Source: Nitrospinaceae bacterium
Lineage (GTDB): Bacteria > Nitrospinota > Nitrospinia > Nitrospinales > VA-1
Direction: 5' to 3'
DNA: 15,250 nucleotides
Assembly: GCA_029261675.1 (NCBI GenBank)
Contig: JAJDBA010000026.1
Coordinates: 1-15,250, forward strand
Shown: positions 14,401 to 15,250 of the stretch, piece by piece
Layout: every line of letters starts with the position of its first letter
Position numbering within the stretch: the first letter of the stretch is position 1
Program-made: the position numbers and the translations under genes
The notes under the pieces: model-generated
Databases searched by the model: none
The model's input: only the letters and a program-made list of their open reading frames with translations
Told to the model about the DNA's origin: nothing

Positions 14401-15250
14401 TTAGGGCTTAATAAATTCAAATTCACAGGAAGTGGGTAGACCAACTTGTCCTAAGAATGGAGCGGTTTCATTTTCGTAATCCCAGGTCACCGTAATGGGG
14501 CCAAGGGGGGGGGCCTGGTCAAAGCGTGATCCGCTATTTGGTTTTGTAGACTTTCCAAGTGTGATGACGATTGAATAATTTCCAGCTTCCAGTAGCATTT
14601 CCATTGATAAAGAAAAGACTATTATTTCGTTTGAGTCGCTTGTTTGAGGCAGAGTCTTGTTCAGTTGGCGTGATCCTGTTATGGTGCAATACTGGTCGAA
14701 TTTGTTTTTCAGGCCAACTGAAATATCTGCCTCAACTTTGGGTTTGATCTGATAAGCCACAGCAATCGTCATTGTTTCCCCTATAGAACAGGAAGACATT
14801 GGTTGATGGTTGCTATTATAGATTGCTATGGCAAGAAGACGACCGGGTTCTTTTTCGTCCCATGTTTCTTTAGCTGACCATATGGCGTCTTTTAGAATTG
14901 TTTCTTTTGAGTTTACTTTTTTGGATAGGTCAGTAACGCTATTGGTTTGTGGCGGTTTTTCAGGATCAATGGGATTGTTCTTTTCGCTGATATATTTTCT
15001 TATAGCGTCCATTGCGTTGCCATCAAAACGTTTCTCACCTTTTCTTAAGTAAATGGCTCGATTACAGATGTCTCGAACCGTTCCCATATCGTGAGAAACG
15101 AATAAAAGTGTCATTCCCTTATTGCATAGTTCGCGGATGTGACCCAAACATTTTTGCTGAAAGAAAAAATCCCCAACGCTAAGAGCTTCGTCAATGATGA
15201 GGATGTCAGGCTCGCAAATTACCTGCACTGCGAATGCCAGACGCATTACC
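14401..15250 (-). CDS. wzt: Polysaccharide ABC-transporter ATPase, Wzt-like, with C-terminal substrate-recognition domain (5' part off the window)
   Basis: Only the C-terminal 282 codons or so are visible, and the frame runs through the right edge. The first visible residues (VMRLAFAVQ) match the segment just after the ABC signature. Then come Walker B (DILIIDE, about 14-20 counting from the first visible Met), the D-loop region ALSVGD, and the H-loop in LFVSHD (48-53). Walker A and the signature must lie beyond the edge. After a linker, residues from about 135 to 281 form a beta-sandwich (SIGETMTIAVAYQI at 154-167, LLEAGNYSIVITLG at 218-231). This fits the C-terminal domain of Wzt, which in ABC-dependent O-antigen systems recognises the modified end of the finished chain. 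Its membrane partner Wzm is not in view. The symbol is by domain architecture; capsule or teichoic-type exporters of the same family are alternatives. Confidence 0.88.
   Translation of the reverse strand, partial: VMRLAFAVQVICEPDILIIDEALSVGDFFFQQKCLGHIRELCNKGMTLLFVSHDMGTVRDICNRAIYLRKGEKRFDGNAMDAIRKYISEKNNPIDPEKPPQTNSVTDLSKKVNSKETILKDAIWSAKETWDEKEPGRLLAIAIYNSNHQPMSSCSIGETMTIAVAYQIKPKVEADISVGLKNKFDQYCTITGSRQLNKTLPQTSDSNEIIVFSLSMEMLLEAGNYSIVITLGKSTKPNSGSRFDQAPPLGPITVTWDYENETAPFLGQVGLPTSCEFEFIKP

Overview
This window looks like part of a surface-polysaccharide (O-antigen or capsule type) biosynthesis and export locus from a Gram-negative bacterium with moderate-to-low GC. The sequence does not fix the phylum. 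No ribosomal, tRNA, phage, IS or CRISPR signal is visible. Nearly all of the window is coding, mostly on the minus strand, and the longest gap is 357 bp.

Layout from right to left, which is the direction of transcription for minus-strand genes. At the right edge is the 3' part of an ABC-transporter ATPase with a Wzt-type C-terminal extension (14401-15250, cut by the edge). A DUF6492-like GT-A glycosyltransferase with an extra C-terminal beta domain follows 11 bp later (13184-14389). Tail-to-tail with it, on the plus strand, is a 668-residue protein (11144-13150). It joins a formyltransferase-like domain, a beta-propeller resembling the GINT1 N-terminal domain, and a C-terminal beta domain that resembles the tail of its convergent neighbour. 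A divergent intergenic region (10787-11143) holds a possible minus-strand promoter, a G-quadruplex-capable G-rich stretch, and a possible 17-codon leader peptide in front of the 668-residue gene.

The remaining minus-strand run starts with a 1041-residue three-part fusion: NodU/CmcH-type O-carbamoyltransferase, a coiled-coil linker containing 14-residue repeats, and a GT2 glycosyltransferase. Next come a WbpA/WecC-type UDP-sugar C6 dehydrogenase and a non-hydrolysing UDP-GlcNAc 2-epimerase. Last are two tandem copies of a large multi-pass membrane protein of GT-C-like architecture. The left copy is cut by the window edge.

Taken together, the dehydrogenase and epimerase could supply UDP-ManNAcA or a related uronic acid. 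The GT2 and DUF6492-like enzymes would add sugars, the carbamoyltransferase and perhaps the formyltransferase-like protein would decorate the glycan, and the Wzt-like ATPase would energise its export. The membrane paralogues may add residues on the periplasmic side, which is inference. The points most worth checking are the carbamoyltransferase/coiled-coil/GT2 fusion, the shared C-terminal module on the two convergent genes, and an apparent one-base frameshift that truncates the right-hand membrane paralogue 36 codons before a natural-looking end abutting the next start codon.
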